Origin: Breviolum minutum Mf 1.05b.01
Taxonomy: Eukaryota > Sar > Dinophyceae > Suessiales > Symbiodiniaceae
NCBI GenBank assembly: GCA_000507305.1
Contig: DF239095.1
Coordinates: forward strand, 1-64,000
Reading direction: 5' to 3'
Length of the DNA: 64,000 bases
The first letter of the stretch is position 1. Each line of letters begins with the position of its first letter. Position numbers and translations under genes: made by a program. Shown piece by piece: positions 23,093-34,603 of this stretch. The notes under the pieces are model-generated. The model was not told where the DNA came from. It was given only the letters and a program-made list of their open reading frames with translations, and did not search any database.

Positions 23093-23795
23093 CTGAAGCC
23101 GTCGAAGAGATGGGAAGTCCATGGAAGTCACAAATGCCGTAATACCCATGCCATTTTGCAAGATGTCAACACATTTGTTTATATCCGAGGGGGGATCCAT
23201 GGGACTGGTACATATACCTACATTTAGTTGTTGTTTGTCGTTTTCTGTAAAATTTCCGGTCCCATGGATTCATCGTATATGTATTGTGGAGAACTCGTCC
23301 TTTTCGACTGCTCGGAGGTAAAAAAACAAATACCGATCTCCCGATAATAAATTTCCAACAAATAGATCATGCAGTATAGTAAATGCGCAAACCTCAAGAA
23401 TCTAGCATCTTATACATATATTAAACATAGCTGGAAGCGCTGGAAATAAAATGCTCATGAACAAGCCACAACTGAATAATTTCCCAGGCGCTCTTTGTAG
23501 GGGATATTTACCCGGCCATTTCCCCTTCTTCATGTGGCCATTTTTCACCTGATGTATAGGCAAAAAAAATGCCATACATGGATCCTATGGGATTGAATCA
23601 TTTAGACTCAACCACCCATTTGAATGAGTGTAATAGGAACGGTTGAAAAACATGTCCATCATGATCCCCCCAAAAAACAGAATCCCCTAACCCAACTTTT
23701 GAAAAATAAAGAAATCTTGGTCAAATGATTGACATGTTCTTTTGCTTACTCTTTAGAAAACGTGAGCAGTGACTTCCCGAAAAATTCCATACCAC

Positions 23796-23848
23796 CTTGA
23801 CCCGATATGAAGCATTGAGTCATCCTGATGTGCTCAGGTTCCGTGATC
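23796..23848 (-). CDS. Putative small internal exon
   Basis: Acceptor AATAAATAAG|G and donor GGTCAAG|GTGG bound ITEPEHIRMTQCFISGQ. It lies upstream of the 23051 exon on the same strand; the phases do not join directly, so another exon would be needed between them. Confidence 0.5.
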
Positions 23849-24334
23849 CTTATTTATTGGCTGAAATGAAATAATCCTAAAATATCCATATTCCATCACC
23901 CAAAAACAAGGTAGCCGGCTGATACGGCGCCCTTGCGTGTACCACGTTTCTTTTTTTTGTAATTCTGAGTTCTGGAACCTGAAACGCGCTATTTGTGGTA
24001 CTTTTGAAAAGCCCTGATGTTAATGCACATGAATTTCGTGTGGCAGGGCCATGACTCCAAGAGGAAATTTGGTGTTTCGCCATAGCGAAACGATGATTTC
24101 AGAAGTGAAACTGAAAAAAAACATTAGATTTTGTGTTTTTCAAAGCCGATCACCCAAAGTCATCTTTGATGATTCTGTGAATCTTCTTTGTCAATGAAAT
24201 GGAACATGCAATATGTTATTTGTAGAGCCCATACAAAAAGTGAATCTGGGGAACACCACCTTCATTTCATATTGTGTGAACATGTTCCTCCATGGACATC
24301 TGAAGACCACAAAGCTCCACTTTTTTCCCACTCT

Positions 24335-26106
24335 TCAAGACCACAAAGCTCCAGGCAATTCCTTGCGGATGCTGCTTCGCAGCGTAGTGTTGTGCCGCCA
24401 CACAAAACTGTAGGCCCATTCATACCTAATTTTGTTCACGGTATGATTTTTTTTCTGTGGGAAGGCAACAGGTCGCCACTTCTTCAAATGACGCCAAGAC
24501 GAATCCAGCTGCTGAGTTCCAGCAACAATGACCCGGTTGCGCTTACCCCAGAGGGCCTGTCTGTACTTGTAGCGCTTTGTGAAGATATTCTTTCGGTGGT
24601 TCACTGCTGCAAAAAGGAATTTCTTGTCAGAGTAATCGTTTTGACATGCGTTTGGGAAAGCACGGGCACCGTCAGCTGTGATCAGACTGCCTTTGGGAGG
24701 AAAGTGCAACAATCCGCTTGAAGAGACTTCGCTTCTCGACTCTTGTGGCGGTCGAGCTTTCCTTGCGTCGTGAAGAAGTGACCCCGGAAATTTGGTTTAC
24801 TTACTGGTGATTACACATGCGGTAGGTGACTAACTTCTCTTTTACTCTACATTGGTCTTCAAGGTATGATACACGAAGGACAGCTTCAAGCAAATCTGTT
24901 TGACATGATTTAACAAACTTTTTTGACCCTCCGTGAAGTATGTCACAGTTAAGCTTCGGAGGAACAAGCTTCAAAGGAAGTGGATGAATCCAGAGAGCTC
25001 CACTGCTCCGACATGTCAAACCCAAGATCCGAACATGAACCTGAAAGTATTTCGGAGAAGGTGTGCCGAAAGCATGTCTTTTCCCCCATTCCTGAATCTT
25101 TGATTTCCAGAAGGTGGACTTCGAGCTGACCTTGGATATGCAAAACAACTTCACGCCGGTCATTTAAAGTCATTTGGTTTCAAATTTGCAGTTTGAAGTT
25201 CATGCGGAAAGAATTGGTCGCCCCCTAAAAAGTTGCTCCTTATTTCCAAGGCACATAAAATTTGCCAATTCCAGTGCCATCAATTTCGTACACATTCTTC
25301 GGACGGTAGGTCACAGGCAAAGGCTGTGCTCCAGACGCCTGTGCTTTTGACACTGCCGCGGTCTTACGTGTCAGGAAATCCAAGAATTGCGAAGCCGCAT
25401 ACTTGCTACACTTGACTCTCTTGCTGATCTCTCTGGGAGAAGGAGGTTGGACTTTAGCATCTTCCCACAAAGACAACATTTCATCTACCTGTTGCAGCGT
25501 GAGCGACCGACAAGTGTCCAGCGGCCACGGTCCGGTACGCACAACATTCAGTCTGTGGCGACACTCCTGTTCTCCACAGCGTATCACATAATGTGCGTGA
25601 GAGGAAAACTTGAGACTGACATGGAATTTTCCTTGGTTCTTGGGACGGATCCATTCAAGTTTTTTGTTGCAGCGCCCGTAACGGCACTTCTCACATTTTT
25701 TTGGCATTCGAAAAAGACCTTCAGACAAACGCTTCTCCCAACAATTTTGAGCAAGTTGGCAAGCTTTGGAAACTTGTGCTTCCAAAACCTTTTTCGATTT
25801 TTCGAGGTACGTTGGATTCTCGTCAAGTCTTTTTCTTTGAGCTTTGGTACGACCATTTCTGCCAGTGTACCTGACTTTCGCCTTCTTCGCAGCTGTTCCT
25901 TTCGTTCTTCCTCCAAACCTCGGAGGCCTTCTCCCAGTTTGTTTACTGACATGTCCTTTTTTTTTCAAAAGCTCCCGCAACAAAACAGCACCCGGGAGGG
26001 CACAGGTACGCAGGTCATGTCCATTCTTTCCACAAAACTTGCATTTGTGCCTGGCTTTTTTCGGCATCTGAGTAGCAAAAACTAGGATTCTACATGAACG
26101 AGCCAA
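24335..26106 (-). CDS. ISXO2/Merlin-like DDE transposase, split or decayed
   Basis: The main frame (26106-25240) starts with basic sequence and a zinc knuckle KCKFCGKNGHDLRTC (C-x2-C-x4-H-x4-C). A Cys-pair ribbon (CEKCRYGRC), a helix-turn-helix-like stretch (PSPREISKRVKCSKYAASQF) and the first catalytic Asp in VYEIDGTGIGKFYV follow. Downstream, 25057-24965 after acceptor AATACTTTCAG| reads VHVRILGLTCRSSGALWIHP. The frame ending at 24335 has SLITADGARAF (second Asp), a conserved VNHR, and QQLDSSWRHLKK (third acid just before W-x2-LK). This order matches the IS1595/ISXO2 and Merlin family. Stops between segments imply introns or decay; I could not phase them all. Confidence 0.7.
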
Positions 26107-26269
26107 AAGTCAGACCAACAAAACACATGCCAAAAGTAGTGACCAAAAAAGCTGTCGACACGACTGTGAGGCACGTACGTATCATTTAGTGGTCTGCCCC
26201 GGAGCTAGTGCAGTGAAACAATAGAAGGAGTATGGTGCAGATACATGGGTAAATATCCGTCCCAACCGT

Positions 26270-26360
26270 TACATATATATATACATATATATCGTTATAT
26301 ATATATATACATATATATCGTTATATATATAAATAAATATAAATATATATGTATCAAAAT
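26270..26360. repeat. (TA)n-rich tract
   Basis: Two copies of ATATACATATATATCGTTATAT in a TA-rich background, between the two transposon ORFs. Confidence 0.9.
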
Positions 26361-26472
26361 AACTCTACATACGTACATATACCTATACGTATATCTTTAC
26401 ATCTCCAGGCATCGATTTGTATAAGTATCACTCCTATCTCGCAGATCCATTAGCACCAAACTGTTTTTTTCT

Positions 26473-27099
26473 TCATCTCTTCGTTTGCGGTCCATGCTGT
26501 AATTGCCATCGAAGATCTTGTCTCAACTTTGCTTGATGCCTCGAAACAGACCGTGGAACATCGCCAAGCCAGCGACGACCATGCCAGCATAATGGCTTGT
26601 CATCATTGCCTCTGACCCAAAAGTTTCCGCATCTCACCCATATCTGTCCGGCTGCACGTCCAGATTTGACCAGATGCAATTTCCGTGCAATTCCACAACT
26701 CGTGCACAAACCATACTTGGTGGGGCGAGAATTCAAATTTAAAAAACGAAACCGACCCAGAGGTCTTACGGACCCCGCAGAGGCAGCGGGTGCGGCAGGC
26801 ACATCTTGCTGAGAAGGCAAATCACCCTCCGAGAAATCAGGACTTGCAAACTCTTGTTCCACAGTGTAATCAGCTACGCCAGAGCACCACCCAACAGAAC
26901 ACCGTGTCAAAATCTCTTCCTGGGAATCATCTACAATTGGATCGACCATGTCTTGATACGTCTGCCGTAAACTCTCTGGTTGCGTTTGCACCGTTGAGTC
27001 TCGCCGCATGGAAACAACATCCCTGGTCTGAGATTCTGCCTGCCGAAGAAGAACGAAATGCATGTGAAATTGCAACCGTGAAAAGCGACAAAATAACAA
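26473..27099 (-). CDS. GRF-like zinc-finger protein, transposon accessory ORF
   Basis: 208-codon frame on the same strand and just upstream of the transposase. The middle is acidic and Ser/Pro-rich. The C-terminal part has CTSCGIARKLHLVKSG, GQIWVRCGNF and KPLCWHGRRW: spacing C-x2-C, about 21 residues, C, then C-W, close to the GRF-type zinc finger that binds single-stranded DNA in nucleases and topoisomerases. It is probably carried by the same element. The N-terminal end is uncertain. Confidence 0.55.
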   Translation of the reverse strand: MLFCRFSRLQFHMHFVLLRQAESQTRDVVSMRRDSTVQTQPESLRQTYQDMVDPIVDDSQEEILTRCSVGWCSGVADYTVEQEFASPDFSEGDLPSQQDVPAAPAASAGSVRPLGRFRFLNLNSRPTKYGLCTSCGIARKLHLVKSGRAAGQIWVRCGNFWVRGNDDKPLCWHGRRWLGDVPRSVSRHQAKLRQDLRWQLQHGPQTKR

Positions 27100-27430
27100 A
27101 AATTATTCATCTATCCAAATTTCCAATCGTAGGCCAGAAAAAATTTCAAGCCATGGTTGCATGGTTTGTGAACAAGAACGACTTTGACAAACCATTAAGC
27201 CCAAAAAAATCCACCTCATCGTCTGAAATCAAAATAGAGCAGTGTGCCGCAGCACTCTCGACAGCAATAGTCATGCCACAAAACAACTACATTGGATCAG
27301 AAAGTGCGTGAAGCTCGAGCAGGAGCTACCAAACATGAAGCCCACATTTTCTTAAGTTCACCCAAAAAAAAGAATGGATGACACAAGTTTAAACCTCGCA
27401 AGGCATTGCACATCTTCAACTTCCCAAAAA

Positions 27431-27610
27431 CACGGGTTACATTAAGCTTTGGACATGTGTAGAGTATGTACCGAAGCAGTCCATTCCGTAGCACTTTGAA
27501 CACGGGTTACATTAAGCTTTGGACATGTGTAGAGTATGTACCGAAGCAGTCCATTCCGTAGCACTTTGAACACGGGTTACATTAAGCTTTGGACATGTGT
27601 AGCTTTGGAC
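27431..27610. repeat. 70-bp tandem repeat, about 2.5 copies
   Basis: CACGGGTTACATTAAGCTTT begins at 27431, 27501 and 27571, an exact 70-bp period, with copies essentially identical. A further partial AGCTTTGGAC follows. Confidence 0.97.
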
Positions 27611-27753
27611 CAGTGTAAATTATGAACCCCCTTCGCACACTTTTGTCCATATTTCCACACCCCTTACACGCTTTTATGTCCCAAGGACGAATTTACGTTT
27701 ACGTTTCGGACGGGCCTCATTTGGAAAATCGACAACCCTTCCACGACTTTATC

Positions 27754-27812
27754 TTTGGCACCCGGCATTTTCGACAACCCTTACAAGGGCGCCGAATCAG
27801 CCGGGTGCCAAA
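27754..27812. repeat. Perfect 13-bp hairpin
   Basis: TTTGGCACCCGGC (27754-27766) and GCCGGGTGCCAAA (27800-27812) are exact inverted repeats with a 33-bp loop; GACAACCCTT is repeated beside and inside it. Confidence 0.9.
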
Positions 27813-28149
27813 AACAACAACAAAGACAGAAAGAAACAAAAAACATGTGATATATAAACGCAGGATGAATTCGTCATTGCTCACTTGGTTCCAGCTTGCC
27901 ACTGAAGTGTACTTTGGGTAGCTTCACCGGGAGGGTCGACCCAACCATTCTGTGATAAAACCGCGCACGTCACAATGAGTTGGTTCATCCTTACCCCCCC
28001 CCCCCCGTTTTTCTACGGGTGAACATCAAAATATGTTTAAAAAATCACCACCTGTAGCTTTGTATGAGAAATTTACTGAAATTCCCCTTTGAAAATGATT
28101 TGGAACGACAACTGGAATGATTTGGAATCTTCATTCTTTGACCTTTCAG

Positions 28150-28315
28150 GTTGAGGTATTCCCTTCAAGAATCTTACATTTCGACACACTTATCTGCTGA
28201 GTTCTCCCTACAAGAAAAGTTCAAACTTTTAGTGCCTGTTCACTACAGATTCCCATCCTCACAAAAAGTTGGAAAAGTCCCACCATGGACCGTAGGATTG
28301 TTTACATGTCAATGG
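28150..28315 (+). CDS. Possible PIG-X domain exon (GPI mannosyltransferase subunit)
   Basis: Acceptor TTGACCTTTCAG|G and donor CAATGG|GTTC bound 55 codons. The stretch KLLVPVHYRFPSSQKVGK followed by PPWTVGLFTCQ resembles the PIG-X/PBN1 pattern of P-(L/V)-H-x-R-(Y/F)-x-P-S and then a Pro plus L-F-x-C. PIG-X is an ER-lumenal partner of the first GPI mannosyltransferase. The match rests on a short motif only. Confidence 0.4.
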
Positions 28316-28381
28316 GTTCTTGAATTGTCAAACTCCTCAGTATAAACCCTATATGTTGTTTCATGAAACCTCCGCAGGCAC

Positions 28382-28485
28382 CTGATCTTTTCTGTTTAAA
28401 ACAGCATAGCCATCCTTATCCTCAGCAATTGCCACTGCGCTCCGCATCAAGAATCTCCGGTGTGCTAAGGCTTTTTCATCACCAA
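28382..28485 (-). CDS. Internal exon, unknown protein
   Basis: Acceptor GTTTTCTTGTAG|TT and donor GATCAG|GTGCCT bound 34 codons: GDEKALAHRRFLMRSAVAIA, then EDKDGYAVLNRKDQ. Strong helix and clear coding character. Not recognised. Confidence 0.65.
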
Positions 28486-28499
28486 CTACAAGAAAACAC

Positions 28500-30554
28500 G
28501 TTTCTTAAGTGACCTGTGACCAACATAGCATTTATGATCATATATGCAAATGTAGGTACATATAAAAGAATAAGTAAGTAATATATATACATAAAATATC
28601 CAGCCTTACGAAGTGGACTATACCCAAATTTAATAGCCACTTAGCTAACTCGGAGCTGATATCTTACGACTTCTAACTGCAAGACTTCAATTTTCTCAAA
28701 CCATCATAGGGTTGAAGAAAATTTGGCCTTAAAAATCTTAGGTGCCTTCCCTTTGTTTTGGGCCCTTTACAAATTGATGGAAAAAGGAATATCAAAAGGG
28801 GTGCAATCGAATTGCAACAACATGTTACACACAGAGATATGGCAGGTGGTCCAATTGCAGGCAGCAAAGCGACCCCCGGCAGTCCAATTGCGTGTCACAT
28901 GACATATGTATATATATATATATATATGTATATATAATGTACAAGGTATATTCACATAACTATGTAAAACGTGTAGTGTGAATCTATGTACACATACATT
29001 ATTCGTATAAAAAACATGTGCCATTGCAGAACGTGTTAGATGATTACTGCTATTCAAAATAGTTCGGTCTTTCATATTATTCTTCAAAGTTTTCCTGGGT
29101 TGTTCGATCTTCATTTTATATTTTGGGTGACCAATGGACTACCATGTACCTTCAACGATCCTGAATACTGGGAGGGGGTGGGATAATCGTTTAACTTAAT
29201 CGATATTCTGGGGCAAATGTTCCTATAATTCCTAAACATTTCCAAAACCTAAATCCCTAGGAATCAACCGTCATATTCTCAGATGATGATCAGGGTGTCC
29301 AATCAACGAAACGAAACGCATACTATTTAGGTTCCATGAAACCATTCTCAGAAGGTGATTGCATCCCTAGGGGAATGATAGTGAATGATCAGGACATTTC
29401 GTGGGGACAATTCCCTTACTTGTCACCATAGGGCCAGGGGTGACCTATAAATTGCCCAGATTCAAGTTATCAAATCCTGGACAAGCAGGTTTTTACATGT
29501 AACCAGCTTGAAAGTCCTTACTCTCATGTAAGGTTCTAGCTACAATCAATGGTTAGCAGTAACAAGGTTTGTTGCCGAGATTCATGTATGGTCTTTCAAC
29601 AAATAAGTAACGACTTGGAATCATCAAATTGGAGCTAAACGAATCCAATCTAACATTTTTTATGGCTGGTCAACCTACCCCCCCTAACATACTCGCCCGC
29701 AGAAATAAGGCCTTATTCAGGGCTTATTAACCATTGGTTTCCCTTAATATTAGGCCTTATTAAGCCTTTACTTCTGCCGGGAGGGTACGTTGCCCACACC
29801 AACCCAACAGTTCCAGGTGGACCGGCCTGGCTCATGGTCAAATCCTTCGGGGAAACTGGCCCACGGCTGGCTGACAAATTCCCATGGTTTTTGTTAATAG
29901 GAAATAAATCACCAAACATTTCAGCTGTATGGATACGGCTTATGTAAGGGAACACCCAACCCCCAAAATAGCCTTATAAGGTTTAGTACCTCCATTTTAG
30001 GTACCTAAAATTTTTGGTGAACATATATACATTCCTCATAACTAACATAGCACCTGGCAGAAAGCCAGACCTCAAACGCAAGGCCAAGGCCTCATCTTCC
30101 AACCGTGGTGTTTCAGGTGCTATGTTGGTTACAAGGAAGGTTACATCTTTATTCAAAGTCCATTTTCCCAGCCAAGCTTTGTTGGCGTATCGTAGTATAA
30201 ACTTTATTGGAAAAACGTATCTCTAATATTATGAAACTATGAAAACCAAACGAGACGTTTATTCTTTTGACACCATTGCTGGAAATCTAAGTAAATTTGG
30301 TGTTCAACAAAAAGCTTCTGGACATCTCTACTACTGAACTTCGTTGGTCAAGACCTGAAAAATGCATTGTGAGGTGGCCTTTCACTGCAAAAACATGACT
30401 TTCATGTCAGTTGGCATTTGGATGTCTAGGGTTGGGTAACAATTGAATCTAATTTCACGTCACTATTCAAGAAATGATATGTAAACACATAATACACAAT
30501 ATGGGGATTTATGGGGCATGTATGAAAACGTACTTGTATTTACACGTCATATAC
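28500..30554. other. Repeats, no firm gene
   Basis: Contains TA repeats at 28905-28935, a family G element (29690-29790), an element with CTAACATAGCACCTGG / CAGGTGCTATGTTGGT arms (30042-30133), and AT-rich spacer. Confidence 0.5.
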
Positions 30555-30698
30555 CCCTCCTCCCATAGTCATGGTCCTTTGCTTCGCAGCCCCGAACTCC
30601 ACGCGGGGGTTGCGCTCCCAGGCGCGTGTGAACCGAAAGTGGCGCGGCGAGTGTTCAGCTTGATACTCCTCCAGGTCTTCAAGCAAAACCTTATGAAC
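30555..30698 (-). CDS. Internal exon, unknown protein
   Basis: Acceptor CCCCTTGTAG|G and donor GGAGGG|GTATAT, 48 codons, phase 0 at both ends: VHKVLLEDLEEYQAEHSPRH, then FRFTRAWERNPRVEFG. GC-rich with charged helices. A faint likeness to NAD-binding oxidoreductase C-termini (LL-x-EL-x-E) is not enough to assign. Confidence 0.65.
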
Positions 30699-31005
30699 CT
30701 ACAAGGGGGTGACGATTTGATTATTTTGAGGATGTTTTTTTTAGGAGTGAAAGTTTTGTTGCTTTTTGATGGAGTTAGTCTAAAAGAGAAACTGATAGCA
30801 GAACTTGCGAGTTGGCACCCTAAGGTGCAACTTCCTCCATATCCCAAAAGATCCATACATTAATTGGTATAGTTACCTACATTTACATCAAAACACCAAC
30901 TATATTATATTGCGAGAAGTAGGATTAACCGAATGACGAATCTAGACAAAAAGTTGTCGTGCAGATAAGTCTGTCAATCTGAAAGGCGATGTTGAGATTG
31001 CATAC

Positions 31006-31545
31006 CTTTGATTCATAGGGAAAATGGGATCTGGATCACCCTTTGTGGATGGGATAGGGACATCGTTCCTCTTTGGACTTGGTGTTGATGCATGAGCTGG
31101 TCTCTCATCGGTGTGCACAGGCGATGGTGTTGATTCCGGAATGGGTACATCCAACTCATCCAAAGTAGTATCACGCACTGCTGGCTGGGAAGAAGTCTTG
31201 GAATCAGTTTCCTTTTGCAAGGGCTCATCTTGCGTGGTGTCAATCCACCCTGTTTTGAAGATGCCTTACTCAGGGGCTCTGCAAGCTTGGGTTGGTCCTC
31301 CAATGGTGGCGGTTGGCCATCAAAAGGTAGGAGAGTTCCTTTCAAATATTTTTGCCGCTTGTAGTCCACTCCCATGCAGCAGTGCCCTGATGCAATTTGG
31401 TCAGGAAGGCCTCATGATATTTCACACTTTGACATATTGCCCTGGCACCATGCTGATTTCTCACAAGAGAAACTCGTATTCCACACTTGCTCGGTGGATC
31501 CTCCATCCCGCTTACACAGAACGGAGCTAAAATGGCCCTACACAA
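31006..31545 (-). pseudogene. Coding island with two apparent frameshifts
   Basis: Three overlapping minus frames each carry protein-like sequence in turn: RAICQSVKYHEAFLTKLHQG (to about 31378), VDYKRQKYLKGTLLPFDGQP (31375 to about 31245), then a Ser/Pro-rich linker with TSSQPAVRDTTLDELDVPIP ending at donor AATCAAAG|GTATGC (31006). The shifts fall near short homopolymers, so they may be sequencing errors or true decay. Probably upstream of the 30555-30698 exon in one gene. Confidence 0.55.
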
Positions 31546-31807
31546 TTCATCTTTGGGATCTCATCCAAACACCAGAAGTTCAGTTTACATGGTGGAGGAG
31601 GAATACTTATACTGTAAAGCACCTTGTATAGTAGATATTTATTGGGTATATCGGTATATCCCCTTTTATAGGGCTTCTTGAGGAATTAAACAGCCAGGGG
31701 CCCTCCATCCCGAGGGTACCATAAACTCCATTTTTGAGGGTGTAGGATCCATGGGACTGGTATGATCCAGAAGATCCATCAAAACTAAATATATCCAGAC
31801 TAGCCAT

Positions 31808-31845
31808 ACATATATATATATACGTATATATATATATACAAACAT
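31808..31845. repeat. (TA)n tract
   Basis: Alternating TA with a central ACGTA. Confidence 0.9.
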
Positions 31846-32139
31846 ACATATGTTTGAAAGAGGTTGTATACATCTACGTATTCCGAGGCATCACTTTAGT
31901 TAATGCATAGGCTATCCATCTTCTACCATCACCTTCTTCAACTTGCCGGTGTCAAAGCCGCCAATGGCCTTAGCAAAAAATGAATCAAACAAGCAACGCA
32001 ACCATATTTACACCCTGGAAAACTAACTGGAACCCAAACATGGATAAAAATGGAAGGTTTTGGAAAATGTGTTCCCTTTTCAAAGTAGTGATCTTGTAAT
32101 GATAGCTCAGGTTCGGTTGTTAATGTTCGATGATGTGTA

Positions 32140-32217
32140 GACAAACAAGCAAACAAACAAGAAAGCAAACAAACAAACAAACAAACAAACAAACAAACAA
32201 ACAAACAAACCAAACGA

Positions 32218-32267
<50 letters not shown>

Positions 32268-32295
32268 CAAACAAACAAACAAACAAACAAACAAA
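32140..32295. repeat. Compound (AAAC)n-(CAAT)n-(AAAC)n microsatellite
   Basis: A tetranucleotide CAAA/AAAC run switches to CAAT from about 32220 to 32262 and back. It gives low-complexity frames on both strands. Confidence 0.97.
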
Positions 32296-33471
32296 ACCCT
32301 TTAAAAAAATTGGGACTGCTGGACAAAAAAAACATCCATCAGATCCAGTAGTGGTCCATCACCACCCCCCCTATAAACTTGCGGGTTGTCTTTTTCAGAC
32401 TCCCAACTGGTTGCTCAACCAAAACTTCCCAACTCTGAAAACCGGTGACTTTTTTCGATGGTTCATATTCCAGCCTGCAGACAGTAAAAAGGATGTTATC
32501 AAGTGTGTGTCTATAAAATTTCGTTCGATATGGGTGCAGGCAATCACCTAGACCAAACAAACCCCCAAAGTCAGGACAGTTTAACCATCCATCGACAATT
32601 CATTCAGTGAAATAAATTGTCACCCTTTGATCAGATCTATGCTTCTGAGGATCATGCATGATATTTGACTCCCAATGATTTTGTTATTAAATTCAGCAGC
32701 TGTTCGTCTGGAAGCCCGGATTCTCGATTTATGACTTTTGACCCCCGGATTTTTAGGCGAAAGATGTCTTCCCTTGCACAAAAAAGACCTCCCAAAAAAC
32801 TTGTTGGACATGCGTCATTTTGCTAGGACAGCCATTGGAATTTTGGACCCACCAATTTTGAGACAGATCCATTTGGTACCCTTTCTTAGCTACCCCACAT
32901 TGAAGACCGCAGACATGCCAGCTCCCGCTGGTGCTGCTTTGGGTGCGGTGTCTGCCTATGAATCACAAAAATGGATGGCTGCCATGGGTCATTTAACATG
33001 GCTTATCATTGAAGAATCCTCAAATGGTTGAGGAATGTTTAGGATACTTTAGGGGAAGATCTTGCACAAAATGCAGCAAAGGATTTGATTCAATTTTTGC
33101 ATATAGTTGTTTGTATCTGGAACCTTCCAGCTTGCCTTTTGAAAAAGGAAAATTCTAGAAGTACAACCTATTGAACATCCTACGAGTAGCATGGTCGAAA
33201 TTCACTTGTGTACTATGTCGATATATCATAACTCATCATCCGGAAGAAAGTCATGGACTCCTGGACAGAAAGCCAAGTTATCTGACCACACATTGCAACA
33301 CTCCAAACCCCTATGACAGGCACTGTGGAAAGATTCCCCCTTAACCACTCATGGGGTTTACACAGAATTTGAAATGATCAGGAATAGAGATGGAATGATC
33401 AATCATTAACGAAAATGAGTTCTAAGGTCTTTTTGCTTGGCAGAACTTAGGTCCCCTTCTACGAGTTGCAG

Positions 33472-33505
33472 GCTACATCTGAAAAAACACCAAACCATCA
33501 AACCG
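33472..33505 (+). CDS. Possible micro-exon
   Basis: CTTCTACGAGTTGCAG|G to AAACCG|GTGAGA, 34 nt: ATSEKTPNHQT. Good sites, but very short. Confidence 0.35.
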
Positions 33506-33582
33506 GTGAGAAAGTGAAACAGAACCTCGAGTCTGGACACCGAAAAAGTCACACTTTCCTACACAAATCAACAAGTTTACAC

Positions 33583-33680
33583 CCCTGAAAACTAACATGT
33601 CCCCTAAAAAGAGGACTATTTCAATAGGAAATACATCTTCCAACCATTTTCCCGGGACAAGTTAATTTTCGGGGGAGTAC
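33583..33680. repeat. Family C MITE-like element
   Basis: ACCCCTGAAAACTAACATGTCCCC at the left, GTTAATTTTCGGGGGAGT at the right, interior CATCTTCCAACCAT. Many relatives, for example 44606, 50847, 52560 and 58021. Confidence 0.85.
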
Positions 33681-33867
33681 ATTCAATCTGGGCAAGTTAT
33701 TGTAAATCCTTAACCTCAATGTTTCGGACATTTTGGGTAGGATTCCCTTGCAATCACTACCTTTTGGGGTGACCAACCGACGGTGAACAGTCGCTATAAA
33801 TTGCGTAGATTCAATGTGTTTGTTGTTTTTTTCCCTCATTTTGAGGCACACCCATTTTTCACTGAAG

Positions 33868-34125
33868 CCCGGGAATCAAATCGCCAAACCTATCGGACCC
33901 ACACCTACTCCCAGCAATAGGTAAATACGGGCAACCAAGGTAAGGCTCATGTTAAAGAACATGGTTGTGATGAAGAACAACCTATTAAAACCATCCCCCT
34001 TCTTGTTTATTTCAGGGTTGGACATCCGATTTTGTAGAGAAAATTCAGTAGAGAAAATGGATTCAACATCTATGAAACGTATTTCTCTGTGCAAATTACA
34101 ACAATTCCTATACCTGAATCGGCAT
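33868..34125 (+). CDS. Two-exon segment, unknown protein
   Basis: Exon 33868-33920 (TTTTTCACTGAAG| ... GCAATAG|GTAAAT) and exon 34016-34125 (CCTTCTTGTTTATTTCAG|GG ... CGGCAT|GTTGGG). In the phase that joins them they read PGIKSPNLSDPHLLPAI, G, then LDIRFCRENSVEKMDSTSMK and RISLCKLQQFLYLNRH. The second acceptor is one of the clearest pyrimidine tracts in the window. Not recognised. Confidence 0.5.
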
Positions 34126-34229
34126 GTTGGGGATTCCCTTCATAAACCCACCTATTGGGGTGACCAACCAGTTGAAGCCGCGATGAAATTTGCTCAGATT
34201 TCTGGTGGAGGAATCGCTTCTTGAAGGGC

Positions 34230-34335
34230 CACCCCCAGTTAGTAAGTGGTTAGTAAACCCCATTTATAAGCCAATAAAAGCTATTTGGAAGGGGACAACA
34301 CTACTTAGGGGACTTACTAGCCATGGTTATTACAC
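34230..34335. repeat. Family F element, partial copy
   Basis: CCACCCCCAGTTAGTAAGTGGTTAG and GACTTACTAGCCATGGTTATT; nearly the same sequence recurs at 34459-34603. Confidence 0.7.
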
Positions 34336-34452
34336 CCCCGAAAACAAACATGGAAGCTGAAAATGATCATTTATGGTTCCCAAGTTCGGAATCTCCTCTT
34401 CCAAGGGAGCCCCCATTTTCCGGGGAACCACGTTAGTTTTTCGGGGGTGTAT
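34330..34452. repeat. Family C element between two family F copies
   Basis: ACACCCCCGAAAACAAACATGG at the left, CCACGTTAGTTTTTCGGGGGTGT at the right. It separates the two family F copies, suggesting nested insertion. Confidence 0.8.
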
Positions 34453-34458
34453 ATAACC

Positions 34459-34603
34459 ACTTGGAGGATCACCCCCAGTTAGTAAGTGGTTAGTAAACCC
34501 CATTTATAAGCCATTTGGAAGGGGAACAACCCGATCCTTACGGGACTTACTAGCTATGGCCATGGTTCTTAACCACTTACAAGTCCTGGGATGATCCTCC
34601 AAC
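34459..34603. mobile_element. Family F element with splice-like ends
   Basis: Termini CTTGGAGGATCACCC and GGGATGATCCTCCAA are inverted repeats. On minus the element starts GTTGGAGG immediately after an open exon frame (a GT donor) and ends CCTCCAAG (an AG acceptor). Confidence 0.8.

Noticed and set aside
24188..24721. 177-codon plus ORF
   Set aside because: Antisense of the transposase C-terminal region, where the minus frame carries conserved catalytic motifs.
27481..27500. TCCGTAGC followed by ACTTTG, similar to the dinoflagellate spliced leader
   Set aside because: Only about eight bases match before the sequences diverge, and it belongs to the 70-bp tandem repeat. Not usable as a lineage marker.
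30042..30133. Lys/Arg-rich plus frame (RKPDLKRKAKASSSNR) that looks nuclear-localising
   Set aside because: It lies wholly inside an inverted-repeat element (ACATAGCACCTGG / CAGGTGCTATGT arms).
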